Part shown: piece after piece, positions 38,475-49,649 of the stretch
Position numbering within the stretch: the stretch's first letter is position 1
Layout: every line of letters starts with the position of its first letter
Origin: an uncultured Pseudomonadales bacterium
GTDB taxonomy: Bacteria > Pseudomonadota > Gammaproteobacteria > Pseudomonadales > Porticoccaceae
Reading direction: 5' to 3'
Length of the DNA stretch: 64,000 nucleotides
Assembly: GCA_943788445.1 (NCBI GenBank)
Contig: CALSQH010000002.1
Coordinates: 62,001-126,000, forward strand
Translations under genes and position numbers: made by a program
The notes under the pieces: model-generated
Databases searched by the model: none
What the model was told of the DNA's origin: nothing
The model's input: the letters and a program-made list of their open reading frames with translations, nothing else

Positions 38475-38795
38475 TTACGTAGCTTTACTTCCGCCGAGAC
38501 AGCTAGGAGATTCGGGCGCTAGAGCATTCTTTTCCGCCCACTCTAAAGGGCTATAGGTATGCAGTGCCAGAGCATGAACCGGGCCAGCCAACTCATCAGC
38601 TAAAAGCTTGTAGACAGACTGGTGACGCTGCACCAAACGCTGACCATCGAACCGATCACAGACAATCACCAATTTAAAGTGACTCTCTGAACCCTCAGGT
38701 ACCGAATGCATAAAACTCTCATTCGCCACCTGTAAAACCTCCGCCTCAAAAAAAGCGGAGATTTTATTACTGATAGCGCGCTCAACAGGCCCCAC
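38475..38795 (-). CDS. bolA: BolA-family protein
   Basis: A BolA-type protein of about 106 residues. The family core is intact: VANESFMHSVPEGSESHFKL, then RLVQRHQSVYKLLADEL and VHALALHTYSPLEW. BolA proteins work with monothiol glutaredoxins on [2Fe-2S] clusters or bind DNA under stress. The conserved C-terminal histidine is present. I place the start at GTG 38795; GTG 38807 or TTG 38810 would overlap the end of oadB. It follows oadB closely and may be cotranscribed with it. Confidence 0.88.
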   Translation of the reverse strand: MGPVERAISNKISAFFEAEVLQVANESFMHSVPEGSESHFKLVIVCDRFDGQRLVQRHQSVYKLLADELAGPVHALALHTYSPLEWAEKNALAPESPSCLGGSKAT

Positions 38796-38796
38796 C

Positions 38797-39969
38797 CTAC
38801 ATACCACCAACGAGATTGATCATTACACCAGCGGCAACCGCAGAACCAATCACACCGGCCACATTGGGGCCCATCGCATGCATCAACAGGAAGTTTTGTG
38901 GATTTGATTCGAGACCAACCTTATTCGCAACCCGAGCAGCCATAGGCACAGCCGAGACCCCTGCCGCTCCGATCAGCGGATTCACCTTGTGCTTTGACAT
39001 GGTATTCATCAACTTAGCCATCAAAACGCCGGAAGCGGTACCAATACAGAAAGCAACAGCACCCAACCCGAGGATACCCATGGTTTCAGGGTTGAGAAAC
39101 TTCTCCGCGCTCATCTTTGAACCGACGCCCAAACCCAGAAAGATAGTAACGATATTGATCAGAGCATTCTGTGTAGTATCACTAAGGCGATTTACCACAC
39201 CACATTCACGCATCAGATTACCAAAACAGAACATCCCCAACAGTGGCGCCGCATCGGGAAGCAACATAGCCACCAACACCAAAAGCGACAGAGGGAATAC
39301 AATCCGCTCAGCCTTAGTCACCGGACGCAACTGCTCCATTTTTATTTGACGTTCCGCGGGCGTCGTCAGCGCGCGCATAATCGGCGGCTGAATAATCGGC
39401 ACCAGTGCCATATAAGAATAGGCCGCCACCGCAATAGCACCGAGCAGATCCGGAGCCAACTTACTGGTCACAAAAATAGCTGTCGGACCATCAGCACCGC
39501 CGATAATACCGATCGAAGCCGCCTCGCGAATAGTGAAATCAAGAATACCAAAATGCCCTAAAGCAACAGCACCGAGCACCGTAGTAAAGATACCCACCTG
39601 AGCCGCAGCACCCAACAGCAGCGTCTTAGGATTAGCCAGCAAGGGACCAAAATCGGTCATCGAGCCAACACCCATAAAAATAATCAACGGGAACAGGCCA
39701 GTTTCAATACCCGCGTGATAGATATAGTAGAGCAGTCCACCAGGACTCTCCATATGCCCCATCGCATCGTAGATTGGCGCCGCATCAAAGCCTGCACCGG
39801 GAATATTAGCCAAAATAGTACCAAAGCCAATCGGAACCAAAAGCAGCGGCTCAAAGCCTTTACTAATCGCCAAGAACAGCAACACCAGACCCACAGTCAT
39901 CATTACAATTTGACCGAGTTGAATCTGTGCAAGGCCAGAACTAGCCCATAAACTGAGTAAATTTTCCAT
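38797..39969 (-). CDS. oadB: Oxaloacetate decarboxylase, beta subunit (Na+ pump)
   Basis: Integral membrane subunit, 390 residues with about ten hydrophobic segments, that decarboxylates carboxybiotin and exports Na+. Signature regions include [40 protein letters not shown] and [20 protein letters not shown]. It lies 13 bases after oadA in the oadGAB operon. Homologous beta subunits in methylmalonyl-CoA or glutaconyl-CoA decarboxylases are similar, but the OadA partner points to oxaloacetate. Confidence 0.96.
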   Translation of the reverse strand: MENLLSLWASSGLAQIQLGQIVMMTVGLVLLFLAISKGFEPLLLVPIGFGTILANIPGAGFDAAPIYDAMGHMESPGGLLYYIYHAGIETGLFPLIIFMGVGSMTDFGPLLANPKTLLLGAAAQVGIFTTVLGAVALGHFGILDFTIREAASIGIIGGADGPTAIFVTSKLAPDLLGAIAVAAYSYMALVPIIQPPIMRALTTPAERQIKMEQLRPVTKAERIVFPLSLLVLVAMLLPDAAPLLGMFCFGNLMRECGVVNRLSDTTQNALINIVTIFLGLGVGSKMSAEKFLNPETMGILGLGAVAFCIGTASGVLMAKLMNTMSKHKVNPLIGAAGVSAVPMAARVANKVGLESNPQNFLLMHAMGPNVAGVIGSAVAAGVMINLVGGM

Positions 39970-39982
39970 CGTCAGCGACTCC

Positions 39983-41770
39983 TTAAGCCAGGGTTACCAA
40001 AACGTCGCCGACTGTCACACTGTCGCCGCCCTTCGCTACCACCTCAACAATCTGACCAGAAGCTGGTGCACTTACAGAGGTTTCCATCTTCATCGCCTCA
40101 AGAATCACCAGGCTATCGCCCTCAGCAACCTGCTGACCTGGCTGTACTAAAACTTTAACCACCGTGCCCGCAAGCGGCGCAACAACCGGCTTACCGCCAG
40201 CGCCTACAGCGGTGCTCGAAGCAGCGCTGACAGCAGAACTAGCGCCGGCAATAGCGCTGACATCACCACCATCGGTAACGGCAACGGTATAAGAACGACC
40301 CTCAACCTCAACCGTGTAAATCTCTTCACCGGCATCATTGGTTTGTACTTTTGACTTGCCAGTAGGCACAGGCTCAAAGGCATCTGGGTTATTTTTATTC
40401 TGTAAAAACTTCAGTCCGACCTGCGGGAACAACGAATAGGTCAACACATCATCGACCTGCCCTTCGCCACTGCACAGATCAAAGCCATGCTCGGCGGACA
40501 ATCCCTCTAACTCGAGAGTCAGCGCCTCTAGTTCTGGCTCGAGATTATCGGCGGGTCGACAGGTAATCGCCTCTTCGCCCTCACCTAACACTCGAGACTG
40601 CAACTCAGCATTGACTGGCGCCGGTGTCGCACCGTACTCACCGCGCAACACACCAGAAGTCTCTTTAGTGATCGACTTATAGCGTTCACCGGTCAGCACA
40701 TTCAAAACCGCCTGACTGCCAACAATTTGTGAGGTTGGGGTAACCAGTGGAATAAAACCAAGATCTTCACGTACCTTGGGGATTTCGGCAAGCACATCAT
40801 CAAGACGATCTTCAGCGCCCTGCTGACGCAACTGAGATTCCATATTGGTCAACATGCCGCCGGGAACCTGAGCCACCAGAATTCGTGAATCTACACCGCG
40901 CATAGACCCTTCAAACTCAGCATATTTTTTACGTACTTCTCTAAAGTAAGCCGCAATTTCTTCAAGCTTGTTAATATTTAAACCGGAATCACGCTCGGTG
41001 CCCTTAAAGATTGAAACCACAGACTCAGTCGCCGAGTGACCATAGGTCATCGACATCGACGAGATAGCGGTATCGACATTATCGATACCGGCTTCAACGC
41101 ATTTCAAAATAGTACTTGTAGAAAGGCCAGTCGTTGCATGACAGTGCAGCTGCAACGGAATAGATACCGCAGCCTTCAACTTAGTCACCAGCTCAAAGCC
41201 CACATAGGGGGTCAACAGACCCGCCATATCTTTAATGCAGATAGAATCAGCACCGGCATCTTCCAGCTGACGACCGAGATCAATCCAGCGTTCGATAGTG
41301 TGTACAGGGCTTACAGTGTATGAGATTGTTCCCTGCGCATGTTTGCCAACCTGCTTGACCGCACGCAGTGCCGTTGTCAGGTTGCGCATATCATTCATTG
41401 CATCAAAAACACGGAACACATCAATACCATTAATGGCTGCGCGCTCGACAAACTTCTCAACCACATCATCTGCATAGTGACGGTAGCCTAAAATATTCTG
41501 ACCGCGAAAAAGCATCTGCTGCGGCGTATTTGGCATCGCCTTTTTAATTTCGCGAATACGATCCCAGGGATCTTCACCGAGAAAACGAATACAGGAGTCA
41601 AATGTAGCGCCACCCCAAGACTCCATAGACCAATAACCGATCTCATCAAGCTTTGCTGCAATCGGCAGCATATCGTCAATACGCATACGGGTTGCAAAAA
41701 GCGATTGATGAGCATCGCGCAATACTACTTCTGTAATGCCTAGGGCGGCAGTTTTCGAGGGCATATTCAT
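39983..41770 (-). CDS. oadA: Oxaloacetate decarboxylase, alpha subunit
   Basis: A 595-residue carboxyltransferase and biotin carrier. The N-terminal TIM barrel begins [16 protein letters not shown] and contains [17 protein letters not shown] and [10 protein letters not shown]. The C-terminal biotinyl domain carries the AMKM motif ([10 protein letters not shown]) behind an Ala/Gly/Ser-rich flexible linker. It transfers CO2 from oxaloacetate to biotin, giving pyruvate. It sits between oadG and oadB. Confidence 0.97.
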   Translation of the reverse strand: MNMPSKTAALGITEVVLRDAHQSLFATRMRIDDMLPIAAKLDEIGYWSMESWGGATFDSCIRFLGEDPWDRIREIKKAMPNTPQQMLFRGQNILGYRHYADDVVEKFVERAAINGIDVFRVFDAMNDMRNLTTALRAVKQVGKHAQGTISYTVSPVHTIERWIDLGRQLEDAGADSICIKDMAGLLTPYVGFELVTKLKAAVSIPLQLHCHATTGLSTSTILKCVEAGIDNVDTAISSMSMTYGHSATESVVSIFKGTERDSGLNINKLEEIAAYFREVRKKYAEFEGSMRGVDSRILVAQVPGGMLTNMESQLRQQGAEDRLDDVLAEIPKVREDLGFIPLVTPTSQIVGSQAVLNVLTGERYKSITKETSGVLRGEYGATPAPVNAELQSRVLGEGEEAITCRPADNLEPELEALTLELEGLSAEHGFDLCSGEGQVDDVLTYSLFPQVGLKFLQNKNNPDAFEPVPTGKSKVQTNDAGEEIYTVEVEGRSYTVAVTDGGDVSAIAGASSAVSAASSTAVGAGGKPVVAPLAGTVVKVLVQPGQQVAEGDSLVILEAMKMETSVSAPASGQIVEVVAKGGDSVTVGDVLVTLA

Positions 41771-41808
41771 GTCCGTTTAGTAAATTTCAGTGAAGTTTAT
41801 TCGATTAT

Positions 41809-42045
41809 CTATTTGCGGTGTTGGTCAATTGCAGCCTGTATCACTTTGGCAATACGCGGCTCAACCTTTGCCGAAGTGCTAACCAGCACTGGGGCAACAG
41901 GAGCCACTTCAACCTCAACAACCAACTTATTTACAACCAACGACATCAGCGTGGTGATACCAACCAATAGGGTGAGAAAGGTAAACACTGTGCCCATGCC
42001 GTAGAGCATTAAATCTAAACCCTGAGTAATAAGTGCTGAATCCAT
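41809..42045 (-). CDS. oadG: Oxaloacetate decarboxylase, gamma subunit
   Basis: A small 78-residue subunit. One membrane helix (LMLYGMGTVFTFLTLLVGIT) is followed by a Val/Glu/Pro-rich stretch and a soluble tail with a final RIAKVIQAAIDQHRK, as in OadG. It assembles the complex and binds zinc in characterised relatives. First gene of oadGAB; divergent from argS. Confidence 0.9.
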   Translation of the reverse strand: MDSALITQGLDLMLYGMGTVFTFLTLLVGITTLMSLVVNKLVVEVEVAPVAPVLVSTSAKVEPRIAKVIQAAIDQHRK

Positions 42046-42215
42046 TAGTATTCCAAGTTATTCGTTGATTTTTTAAATATAAAAGGCCTAAAACAGGCCA
42101 CAACGCAAAACTATATCAATAAGCGGATTTTTTGCAAGTATGGCTTTGCTTTCAGCATCAGTAAACCTACAATCCGCACTCTTATTTAAGCCTATTTTTA
42201 AGGATAACAGTCACC

Positions 42216-43943
42216 ATGCGCATTAAAGAGCTTCTAAATCTTCGTTTTTCCGCCGCCATGCAGGCCGCAGGAATTCCCAGCGAATGCTCTCCAACACTGG
42301 CCCTCAGCGGCAAACCGCAATTTGGTGACTACCAAGCCAATGGCGCTATGGGCGCCGCCAAGCGACTAAAAACTAACCCACGCGAGCTCGCGGCAAAGAT
42401 TTTAGAAAATCTTGACCTCGACGGCATCGCCGACAAATTAGAAATCGCTGGGCCCGGATTTATTAATATTTATCTCAGCAACGACTTTCTCGCCAATAGC
42501 GTTGCTCAAAGCGCAGTCAAACTGAAAAAAAATGCAAACCCACAAACCGTGGTGGTTGACTACTCGTCCCCCAACCTCGCCAAAGAAATGCACGTCGGCC
42601 ACCTGCGCTCAACCATTATCGGCGATTCGATTGCCCGCGTACTGGAATATCAGGGTCATAAAGTTGTCCGCCAAAATCATATGGGCGACTGGGGCACCCA
42701 GTTCGGTATGCTTATCGCCGAGCTCGAACAGCACCTCGGCGAAGGCGAACAAGCCGCACTAGCACTCAATGACCTCGAAGTCTTTTATCAGCAATCAAAA
42801 AAGCACTTTGACGAAGATCCCGGCTTTGCCGACACCGCCAGAGCCTATGTCGTCAAACTCCAGTCCGGCGACCAACACTGCAGAACCCTGTGGCAGAAGT
42901 TTATCGACGTCTCCGTCGCCCACAACCTAGAGATCTACAAAGAACTCAATGTCGGACTCAGCCGCGAGCACATAATGCCCGAGAGCGCCTACAACAATGA
43001 CCTGCAAAATGTACTCGATGATCTAACCGCCCAAGGGCTAGCCGTAGAAAGCGACGGCGCCAAAGTCGTCTTCCTCGAAGAACTGGCCGATAAAAATGGC
43101 GACCCCTCACCAATGATCATACAAAAATCTGGCGGCGGCTTTCTTTACGCCACCTCAGATCTCGCCGCCATGCGTCACCGCGTCAACAACCTACATGCCG
43201 ACCGTATCCTCTACTATATTGATGCACGCCAATCCCTGCATATGAAGCAAGTATTTACCGCAGCCCGCAAAGCCGGTTATGCAGCACAGACCGTCAGCCT
43301 AGAACACCACCCCTTCGGCACCATGATGGGCAAAGATGGCAAACCGTTTAAAACCCGCAGTGGTGGCACCGTCAAACTCGCCGACCTTTTGGTCGAAGCC
43401 GTCGAGCGAGCTGAGCGCCTAATCCGCGAGAAAAACACCGACCTCGATGACCAAGAGATAAACCTAATCGCCCGCAAGGTTGGAATCGGCGCCGTCAAAT
43501 ATGCCGACCTTAGCAAAACCCGCACCAACGATTATATTTTTGACTGGGACGCCATGATGTCTTTTGAAGGCAACACCGCCCCCTACCTGCAATATGCCTA
43601 CACCCGCATCCGCAGCATCTTCCGCAAAGCTGGCATAGACCCACAAAGCTTTAGTGCCGAGATCAACATCGTCGAGCCACAGGAAAAAACCCTGACCATG
43701 AAGCTACTACAGTTTGAAGAAATTATTGATCAGGTCGCCAGCGAAGGTTACCCGCACATCCTCTGCAACTACGTCTATGAACTGGCCAGCGCCTTTATGT
43801 CATTCTACGAACAGTGCCCAGTACTCAAAGACGACGTTGCTAAAGAAACCCAAAACAGCCGTCTGCAACTCAGCAAGCAGACCTCAGAAACCATCGCTCA
43901 GGGCCTCGACTTACTTGGTATAGAAGTCATGGAAAAAATGTAA
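42216..43943 (+). CDS. argS: Arginyl-tRNA synthetase
   Basis: Class I aminoacyl-tRNA synthetase charging tRNA-Arg, 575 residues. The HIGH-type motif is in [15 protein letters not shown], and the KMSKS equivalent is in [15 protein letters not shown]. The N-terminal Add1 domain and the C-terminal anticodon-binding domain ([18 protein letters not shown]) are complete. The codon use is normal for the window. Confidence 0.98.
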   Translation: MRIKELLNLRFSAAMQAAGIPSECSPTLALSGKPQFGDYQANGAMGAAKRLKTNPRELAAKILENLDLDGIADKLEIAGPGFINIYLSNDFLANSVAQSAVKLKKNANPQTVVVDYSSPNLAKEMHVGHLRSTIIGDSIARVLEYQGHKVVRQNHMGDWGTQFGMLIAELEQHLGEGEQAALALNDLEVFYQQSKKHFDEDPGFADTARAYVVKLQSGDQHCRTLWQKFIDVSVAHNLEIYKELNVGLSREHIMPESAYNNDLQNVLDDLTAQGLAVESDGAKVVFLEELADKNGDPSPMIIQKSGGGFLYATSDLAAMRHRVNNLHADRILYYIDARQSLHMKQVFTAARKAGYAAQTVSLEHHPFGTMMGKDGKPFKTRSGGTVKLADLLVEAVERAERLIREKNTDLDDQEINLIARKVGIGAVKYADLSKTRTNDYIFDWDAMMSFEGNTAPYLQYAYTRIRSIFRKAGIDPQSFSAEINIVEPQEKTLTMKLLQFEEIIDQVASEGYPHILCNYVYELASAFMSFYEQCPVLKDDVAKETQNSRLQLSKQTSETIAQGLDLLGIEVMEKM

Positions 43944-44028
43944 GGCCAGCCGCTACAAACACTAACCCTTGATGCGGCTAGCAAGTTAAACGTCCTAATT
44001 GCAAATAGCGATAATAGGATTACTCCCC

Positions 44029-46686
44029 ATGCGCCTGTCGATTTTAATTAGCCTAATCGTAGTCCTCTGCGGCTGTAACTTATATGAACAAAAAAGCAGC
44101 CATCTCAGACCCGCCGAACGCGGCCTCGACCAAGCAAGCGCAGAACTCCGCAAACAACAAGTCAGCAAACCAAGCTATCAGATCAGCCTAATCCTAAACG
44201 CTCAGGGCACAGACTTTAGCGGCAGCAATATACTCGACTTTGACTTCCAGCCTCAGGGCAGCGATCTAACCATCGACTTCACCAACGGCACCATTGAGCA
44301 ACTCAGCGTCAACGGCAAGCCCAGCGACTATCAATACAATGGCTTTTTTATCAGCATCGCCGAGCAGCAACTAGCGATTGGCAGCAACCGCATAGAAATC
44401 CACTACAGCCACCCCTACAGCAAAGATGGCGCCGGACTCTACTACTTTCAAGACCCCATTGACGACAGCGTCTACACCTACAGCGACCTCGAACCCTATG
44501 ACGCCAACCGCATCTTTCCAATATTTGACCAGCCCAATCTCAAAGCCAGGTTTACCCTTAGCGTAGATGCCCCGACAACATGGCAAGTTATCAGCGCAAA
44601 CCGCGAAACATCGATCATCCAAAATGCTGACCGCGCTATTTGGAAGTTTCCGCCAACACTGCCGATCAGCAGTTATATTATGCCGGTGCATGCCGGTGAC
44701 TACGCCAGCTTTGACTTGGGTGATTATCAAGGTATCCCCCTGCGTCTTTTTTCACGCCAATCCAATGCTCAGTATGTGCCAGTGGGTGAGTGGAATGCCG
44801 CAACTCGCCATGGCTTTGCTTTTTTTAATGACTTTTTTGGTGTCGACTACCCGTTCGGAAAATACGATCAGATAGCCGTGCCTGATTTTAATTCAGGCGC
44901 CATGGAAAATGTCGGTGCAGTGACCTTTTCCGACCGCTTTTGCTGTATTCCCGGCAGTCGCAGCATCACTGAGAAATCCTTTCTGACCAATGCGATTCTC
45001 CACGAGCAGGCACATATGTGGTTTGGCAATCTGGTGACCATGGACTGGTGGGATGACATCTGGCTAAACGAAAGCTTTGCAGAAATTGCCAGTTACTTCG
45101 CCCTCGAAAGCTACGCAGGCTTTGACCAACCCTGGTTAGAATTCCTTCTGCAACGAAAGACTTGGGGCTACCGTGACGATGAATACGTCACATCACACCC
45201 CATCAAAGGTGATATAAAAACCACCGAGCTAGTGATGGCCGCCATCGACGGCATCACCTACGCCAAAGGCGGCTCAGTCCTGCGCCAGCTAAAATACTAT
45301 ATAGGCGAAGAAAACTTCCGCACCGGCCTGCAGAGTTACATGAAGAAATATTCCTACCAGAACACCAAATTCCAAGACCTACTCGATGAACTAGCCCTTG
45401 CCGCCGCCGACAATCAGAGTGTCGACATCAACCAATGGGCCGATGAGTGGATTAAAACCATCGGCGTTAACCGAGTCGCCTCACAGCTGCATTGTAGTGA
45501 TGGTCAAATTGAATCTCTGCATTTAATTCAGAGTGGCAGCCATAACAGCTCAGTGTTACGAACCCACAAACTGCAAGTTGGGCTCTACCAATTAAAAGAT
45601 GAAAAACTTCAGCAGCCAATCATCTTACCGGTGCTGCTACAGGGAGAAAAAACTCGAGTTCAGGCTGCAACGGGTCAGCCCTGCCCGGCACTGGTACTTC
45701 CTAATATTGGCGACTACGCGTATATTAAATTGACTCTCGACAAGCTGACTCGCAGCACTTTGGCAGAGCATCTATCAGCGATTGAGGACCCAGTCGCTAG
45801 CGCACTATTCTGGCTGGCACTTTGGGATGGTGCTATGGATGGAGAATATCCGCTAACCGAGTATAGCCAAATAGCACTTGAACACGTGCGCTTGGAAACT
45901 AATAACCAGATGATTGATGATATCGCCAACTCCCTTGCCAGCGCCCAGAGCTGGATAGAACGAATGAACGATCAGGGTCAGTTCGATCAGCTATTAGCCG
46001 AGCTCTCAGCACAGATAGTTGAGCTTGCCGATCAGCGCCTATCCACCAGCGAACCCGGCAGCGACCAATTCCAAATCTGGTTTAACCTCTACCAAAGGGC
46101 ACTCTACCTGCCTGAACAACTGCAAATCGCAGCCCAATGGCTGCAAGACAATCAAGCTTATGACTGGTCACTTGATCAGCGCAGCCGCTGGTCACTACTG
46201 TCGATTATGGCCAGCAACAAGTTTCCGGATATCGAAAAAATGATTGAAGCTGAGCTGGCCAGTGACAGTTCCGCGCGCGGCAAATTACGCTACCTGTCAG
46301 TGAAATCAAAGATTGCTGATAAAAACCAAAAACTAAACATTATCGAACAGGTACTCAACCCTAACAGCAATGAAAGTCTCGCTAATCGCAAAGCTATGGC
46401 AGGCCCCCTATTTGATATTAGAGATCGCCAGACCACCAGTGAGCAGACCGAGATAGTAGTCCGCAGACTTATCAACCAAGACAGCAGCCTTGACCCTAGA
46501 ATACGTGACTATTTAGCCTCTCGGGTACTGGGTAGCGCCTACCTCTGTTCGGAGCAATGGAATCAGTTTGTCGACACCTCTTTGAACAGTTCCGCTAAGC
46601 TGAACCAGTTACTGGTCAACGGACTGCGTGAATCACAGCAAAACAATAATCGCTGCATCAAAGCCAAAGCATTACTTTTACATTAA
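44029..46686 (+). CDS. M1-family aminopeptidase, lipoprotein
   Basis: A zinc aminopeptidase of about 885 residues, apparently membrane-anchored. The start at 44029 gives a lipoprotein signal (MRLSILISLIVVLCGCNLYE, lipobox ending GC); the earlier ATG at 43999 would precede it. The exopeptidase motif is GAMENVGAV. The zinc site is HEQAH (His325, His329) with Glu348 exactly 18 residues after. The C-terminal half is the helical ERAP1-like domain. It probably trims peptides in the periplasm. PepN is the relative, but the lipid anchor differs from cytoplasmic PepN. Confidence 0.93.
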   Translation: MRLSILISLIVVLCGCNLYEQKSSHLRPAERGLDQASAELRKQQVSKPSYQISLILNAQGTDFSGSNILDFDFQPQGSDLTIDFTNGTIEQLSVNGKPSDYQYNGFFISIAEQQLAIGSNRIEIHYSHPYSKDGAGLYYFQDPIDDSVYTYSDLEPYDANRIFPIFDQPNLKARFTLSVDAPTTWQVISANRETSIIQNADRAIWKFPPTLPISSYIMPVHAGDYASFDLGDYQGIPLRLFSRQSNAQYVPVGEWNAATRHGFAFFNDFFGVDYPFGKYDQIAVPDFNSGAMENVGAVTFSDRFCCIPGSRSITEKSFLTNAILHEQAHMWFGNLVTMDWWDDIWLNESFAEIASYFALESYAGFDQPWLEFLLQRKTWGYRDDEYVTSHPIKGDIKTTELVMAAIDGITYAKGGSVLRQLKYYIGEENFRTGLQSYMKKYSYQNTKFQDLLDELALAAADNQSVDINQWADEWIKTIGVNRVASQLHCSDGQIESLHLIQSGSHNSSVLRTHKLQVGLYQLKDEKLQQPIILPVLLQGEKTRVQAATGQPCPALVLPNIGDYAYIKLTLDKLTRSTLAEHLSAIEDPVASALFWLALWDGAMDGEYPLTEYSQIALEHVRLETNNQMIDDIANSLASAQSWIERMNDQGQFDQLLAELSAQIVELADQRLSTSEPGSDQFQIWFNLYQRALYLPEQLQIAAQWLQDNQAYDWSLDQRSRWSLLSIMASNKFPDIEKMIEAELASDSSARGKLRYLSVKSKIADKNQKLNIIEQVLNPNSNESLANRKAMAGPLFDIRDRQTTSEQTEIVVRRLINQDSSLDPRIRDYLASRVLGSAYLCSEQWNQFVDTSLNSSAKLNQLLVNGLRESQQNNNRCIKAKALLLH

Positions 46687-46772
46687 TCCTCAGTTTTTTA
46701 TGGCTAGAAGCTTTTTTATAATCAATACTTAAAAAGTTGTTTCTATCTCTCTAGCCAATAAAGGATTATTGA

Positions 46773-48011
46773 ATGTACGATTTGAGCATACTGGCGATTA
46801 TCTGGATCAGTGTATTGATCGCCTCGTTTATTGCACATCACACAAGGCTCACCCCGGTACTCTGGTATCTATTTCTCGGCGCACTGATGGTCAATCTTGG
46901 CTTTCTGCCTGAAATCATGCCTATCTTTATCGTCAATTTCGCCGAACTGGGAATTATTGTCATTATGTTTGCCCTCGGTTTTGAGGAGAACACCGGACAC
47001 TTTTTACAGAGTATAAAGCGCAGCTGGGGCATAGCCCTATTTGGCGCGCTCATTCCGTTTCTGACCACCTATGCTGTGGCTATAAACATATGGAATGATC
47101 ACAATATGGCCCTGCTCTGCGGCCTGGCTATGACAGCCACAGCTGTTTCTCTGACCATGGTATCCTTGAAATCCGAAGGGTTATCTAAATCGCCTGCCGC
47201 AGTCGGCATTATGACCTCCACTGTTATCGACAGTATCTCCTCTGTAGCACTGGTTGCGATTCTCATCCCAATCACCACCGGCAACGCATCCTTGACCCTA
47301 GACGGGGTAATCTTGACCATCGGAAAAGTAATCGTCTTCTTTATGATCGTGACCTTTTTTGGCGCCTGGCTATTTCCAGTTGAAAAGGGTTGGCTAACAA
47401 AAATACCCTTTATCAAACATATCAACCTGCCGGTTATGCTGGCCATGGGTCGCGGCCAATACATGATATTGGCGTTGCTACTGATTGCTGTCTTAGTTGG
47501 GGTTCTCGCTCACGAGTTTGGCTTTCACCCGGCAGTGGGTGCCTACATGGCAGGTCTAATTATCAAAAAAGAATATTTTGATTTTCACCCTGAACGGCAA
47601 GTTGACTTTCATCAGCAAGCGCTGGAAATGATCAACAATATCGCCTATTCCTGGATTGGCCCGGTATTCTTTGTCACCCTCGGCAGCAAACTGATCTTTG
47701 ATAGTCAATTAGTCATGACTGTACTGCCCTACAGCCTGACATTATTTGCCTGCCTGTTTGTTGCGCAAACTCTCTCTGCAGCACTCGCGGCACGTTTCAC
47801 AGGCAATTTTGACTGGGCCTCCAGCTGGATGATTGGTTTTGGTATGTTAGGTCGCGCAGAACTGGCATTTGTGGTGATGGATATCGCCTTTGTTGAACAT
47901 CAGATCTTCACTCTAGAGACATTTTATACATTGATGTTAACGGCATTCTTGCTGAATATCTGCGTACCACTGACTATCCGCTGGTGGAAACCCCGCATGC
48001 TGCCAAGTTGA
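46773..48011 (+). CDS. CPA2-family cation:proton antiporter (Kef-type membrane domain)
   Basis: A 412-residue membrane protein with about 12 hydrophobic segments. It carries Na+/H+ exchanger-type motifs: LFLGALMVNLGFLPE, then MFALGFEENTG in place of the usual LFxxGLE, GLAMTATAVSLTMVSL and FGFHPAVGAYMAGLII. It lacks the TrkA-N and RCK domains of KefB or KefC, so it is a pore-only exchanger. The ion is unknown; Na+ or K+ for H+ is likely. Confidence 0.9.
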   Translation: MYDLSILAIIWISVLIASFIAHHTRLTPVLWYLFLGALMVNLGFLPEIMPIFIVNFAELGIIVIMFALGFEENTGHFLQSIKRSWGIALFGALIPFLTTYAVAINIWNDHNMALLCGLAMTATAVSLTMVSLKSEGLSKSPAAVGIMTSTVIDSISSVALVAILIPITTGNASLTLDGVILTIGKVIVFFMIVTFFGAWLFPVEKGWLTKIPFIKHINLPVMLAMGRGQYMILALLLIAVLVGVLAHEFGFHPAVGAYMAGLIIKKEYFDFHPERQVDFHQQALEMINNIAYSWIGPVFFVTLGSKLIFDSQLVMTVLPYSLTLFACLFVAQTLSAALAARFTGNFDWASSWMIGFGMLGRAELAFVVMDIAFVEHQIFTLETFYTLMLTAFLLNICVPLTIRWWKPRMLPS

Positions 48012-48039
48012 CTATCTACGAAGCACCCTCTAAAGAGTT

Positions 48040-48495
48040 CTAGCGACCCACCTGACTGCGATACAGCGCAGTCGTCACTGGGTCAGAACAGCAAAAAATA
48101 ACCGACTCAATTAGCGGATTATCCCGCAGCGCCAAATCCACCTGTGTGACAGCAATTTTAGTCGCCCGATTAAGCGGAAAACCCAACAGCCCAAAGCTCA
48201 CCGGCGTAAAGGCAATGCTGCGGTAATTTTGCCGCTTCGCCAACGCCATCGCCTTGTTGTAACAGACCGCCAACTGCTCCTCCTCCTGATGATCGCCGCC
48301 CTGCCAAATCGGCCCAAGCGCCTCAATAACAACGCTTCCCAAAGTCGAAGAAGCCGGCACAACTTGCATATCGCCAATCAGGCAATGTTGTTGATTAGTT
48401 TTGCTTTCAGAACCATCACCAACAGGCCGTGGATTGACGATAGCATCCACCTTTAAACCGTTGATTTTGCCCTGATGTATTTTTATACGATGCAC
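48040..48495 (-). CDS. Divergent macro-domain protein
   Basis: About 151 residues that look like a single macro domain: IHQGKINGLKVDAIVNP near the start, then GSVVIEALGPIWQGG, YRSIAFTPVSFGLLGFPLN and VIFCCSDPVTTALY. In typical ADP-ribose-binding macro domains the first block is G-D-I with Asp contacting adenine; here it is G-K-I. The Gly-rich loop after VNA is replaced by RPVGDGSESKTN. I chose GTG 48495, preceded by GAGGTGG, over a TTG at 48546. Binding to ADP-ribose is doubtful. The cellular role is unknown. Confidence 0.75.
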   Translation of the reverse strand: MHRIKIHQGKINGLKVDAIVNPRPVGDGSESKTNQQHCLIGDMQVVPASSTLGSVVIEALGPIWQGGDHQEEEQLAVCYNKAMALAKRQNYRSIAFTPVSFGLLGFPLNRATKIAVTQVDLALRDNPLIESVIFCCSDPVTTALYRSQVGR

Positions 48496-48599
48496 TATTT
48501 TTCCCACCTCGAAATAGACTTCCGAATTATAGGAAAAAGTGCTCAATGGAATGGTGATGGGCGTCGCAATAGCTACGACAACCCAAGGGAAGAAATTAG

Positions 48600-49433
48600 C
48601 TAAAGATTAATCGCCTTGATTGACGACATATCCACATCCTCGCGCTCAATCTGCAAGGTTTCAAAATCAAATAAATCAGTGTCCGCCAACTGCGAAGGAG
48701 AAATACTCTGAATAGCACCAAAGATTTGATCGATCCGACCGGGAAACTGACGCTCCCAGTCCACCAACATCTGCTTGACCACATTGCGCTGCAAGCCTTC
48801 CTGAGAGCCACAGAGATTGCAGGGGATAATTGGAAACTGCTTTAACTCAGCCAGCGCAATCAGATCCGACTCACGGCAGTAAGCCAACGGGCGAATAATA
48901 ATATTCTTCTTATCGTCAGACAGCAGCTTCGGCGGCATCGCCTTAAGCTTCGACTGATGAAACATATTCAAAAACAACGTCTCAACAATATCATCGCGGT
49001 GATGACCCAACGCCACCTTAGTACAGCCAATCTGCTCAGCAAAACCATAGAGAGTTCCGCGGCGCAGGCGAGAGCAGAGACTGCAGTATGTTTTACCCTC
49101 GGGAATCTTGCTAGTAACAATGCTATAGGTATCTTTTTCAAGGATATGGTATTCGATATCCAACGTATCCAAATACTCAGGCAGAACATGCTCGGGAAAG
49201 CCCGGCTGCTTTTGGTCCATATTCACCGCCACCAGATCAAACTTGATCGGTGCACTGGCTTGCAAGTTCAGTAGGATATCCAACATCGCGTAAGAATCTT
49301 TGCCCCCCGACATACAAACCATAATCCGATCGCCCTCTTCGATCATATTGTAATCGGCGATAGCCTGCCCCACATTGCGACGCAGGCGCTTTTGCAGTTT
49401 ATTGGCTTCTAGCTGATTTTTTCGAATCGACAT
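48600..49433 (-). CDS. ttcA: tRNA 2-thiocytidine biosynthesis protein TtcA
   Basis: A PP-loop ATPase of 277 residues that thiolates cytidine 32 of certain tRNAs. The PP-loop [11 protein letters not shown] is followed by the iron-sulfur cysteines in [11 protein letters not shown] and the CNLCGSQEG block. The length and order fit TtcA. Start ATG 49433 gives [19 protein letters not shown], as in homologues. Confidence 0.97.
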   Translation of the reverse strand: MSIRKNQLEANKLQKRLRRNVGQAIADYNMIEEGDRIMVCMSGGKDSYAMLDILLNLQASAPIKFDLVAVNMDQKQPGFPEHVLPEYLDTLDIEYHILEKDTYSIVTSKIPEGKTYCSLCSRLRRGTLYGFAEQIGCTKVALGHHRDDIVETLFLNMFHQSKLKAMPPKLLSDDKKNIIIRPLAYCRESDLIALAELKQFPIIPCNLCGSQEGLQRNVVKQMLVDWERQFPGRIDQIFGAIQSISPSQLADTDLFDFETLQIEREDVDMSSIKAINL

Positions 49434-49546
49434 CTTGGGCTCTGTTTGCGGTTGCTTGAAAGCCGGCTATTGTAATTGCACTGGGTAGTTTTCACCATGG
49501 GGCAGTTAGGGTTTTGTTAGACGATTACAATATGAGTAACCTGATG

Positions 49547-49580
49547 GAGATCCCTCGTCGCTTCGCTCTGTCGGGATGAC
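49547..49580 (+). repeat. 34-bp dispersed repeat, copy 1
   Basis: This 34-base sequence (starts GAGATCCCTCG, ends CGGGATGAC) is the exact reverse complement of 51967-52000. It resembles the palindromic intergenic repeats common in proteobacterial genomes (...GAAGCGA... cores). It lies between ttcA and the DUF547 gene. Confidence 0.9.
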
Positions 49581-49649
49581 GGTGATTTTGTCATCTCTAA
49601 CGTTCAAGCTTGTCAACTCGAACGTATGTGAGAGATCTCTTCCAGCCCA

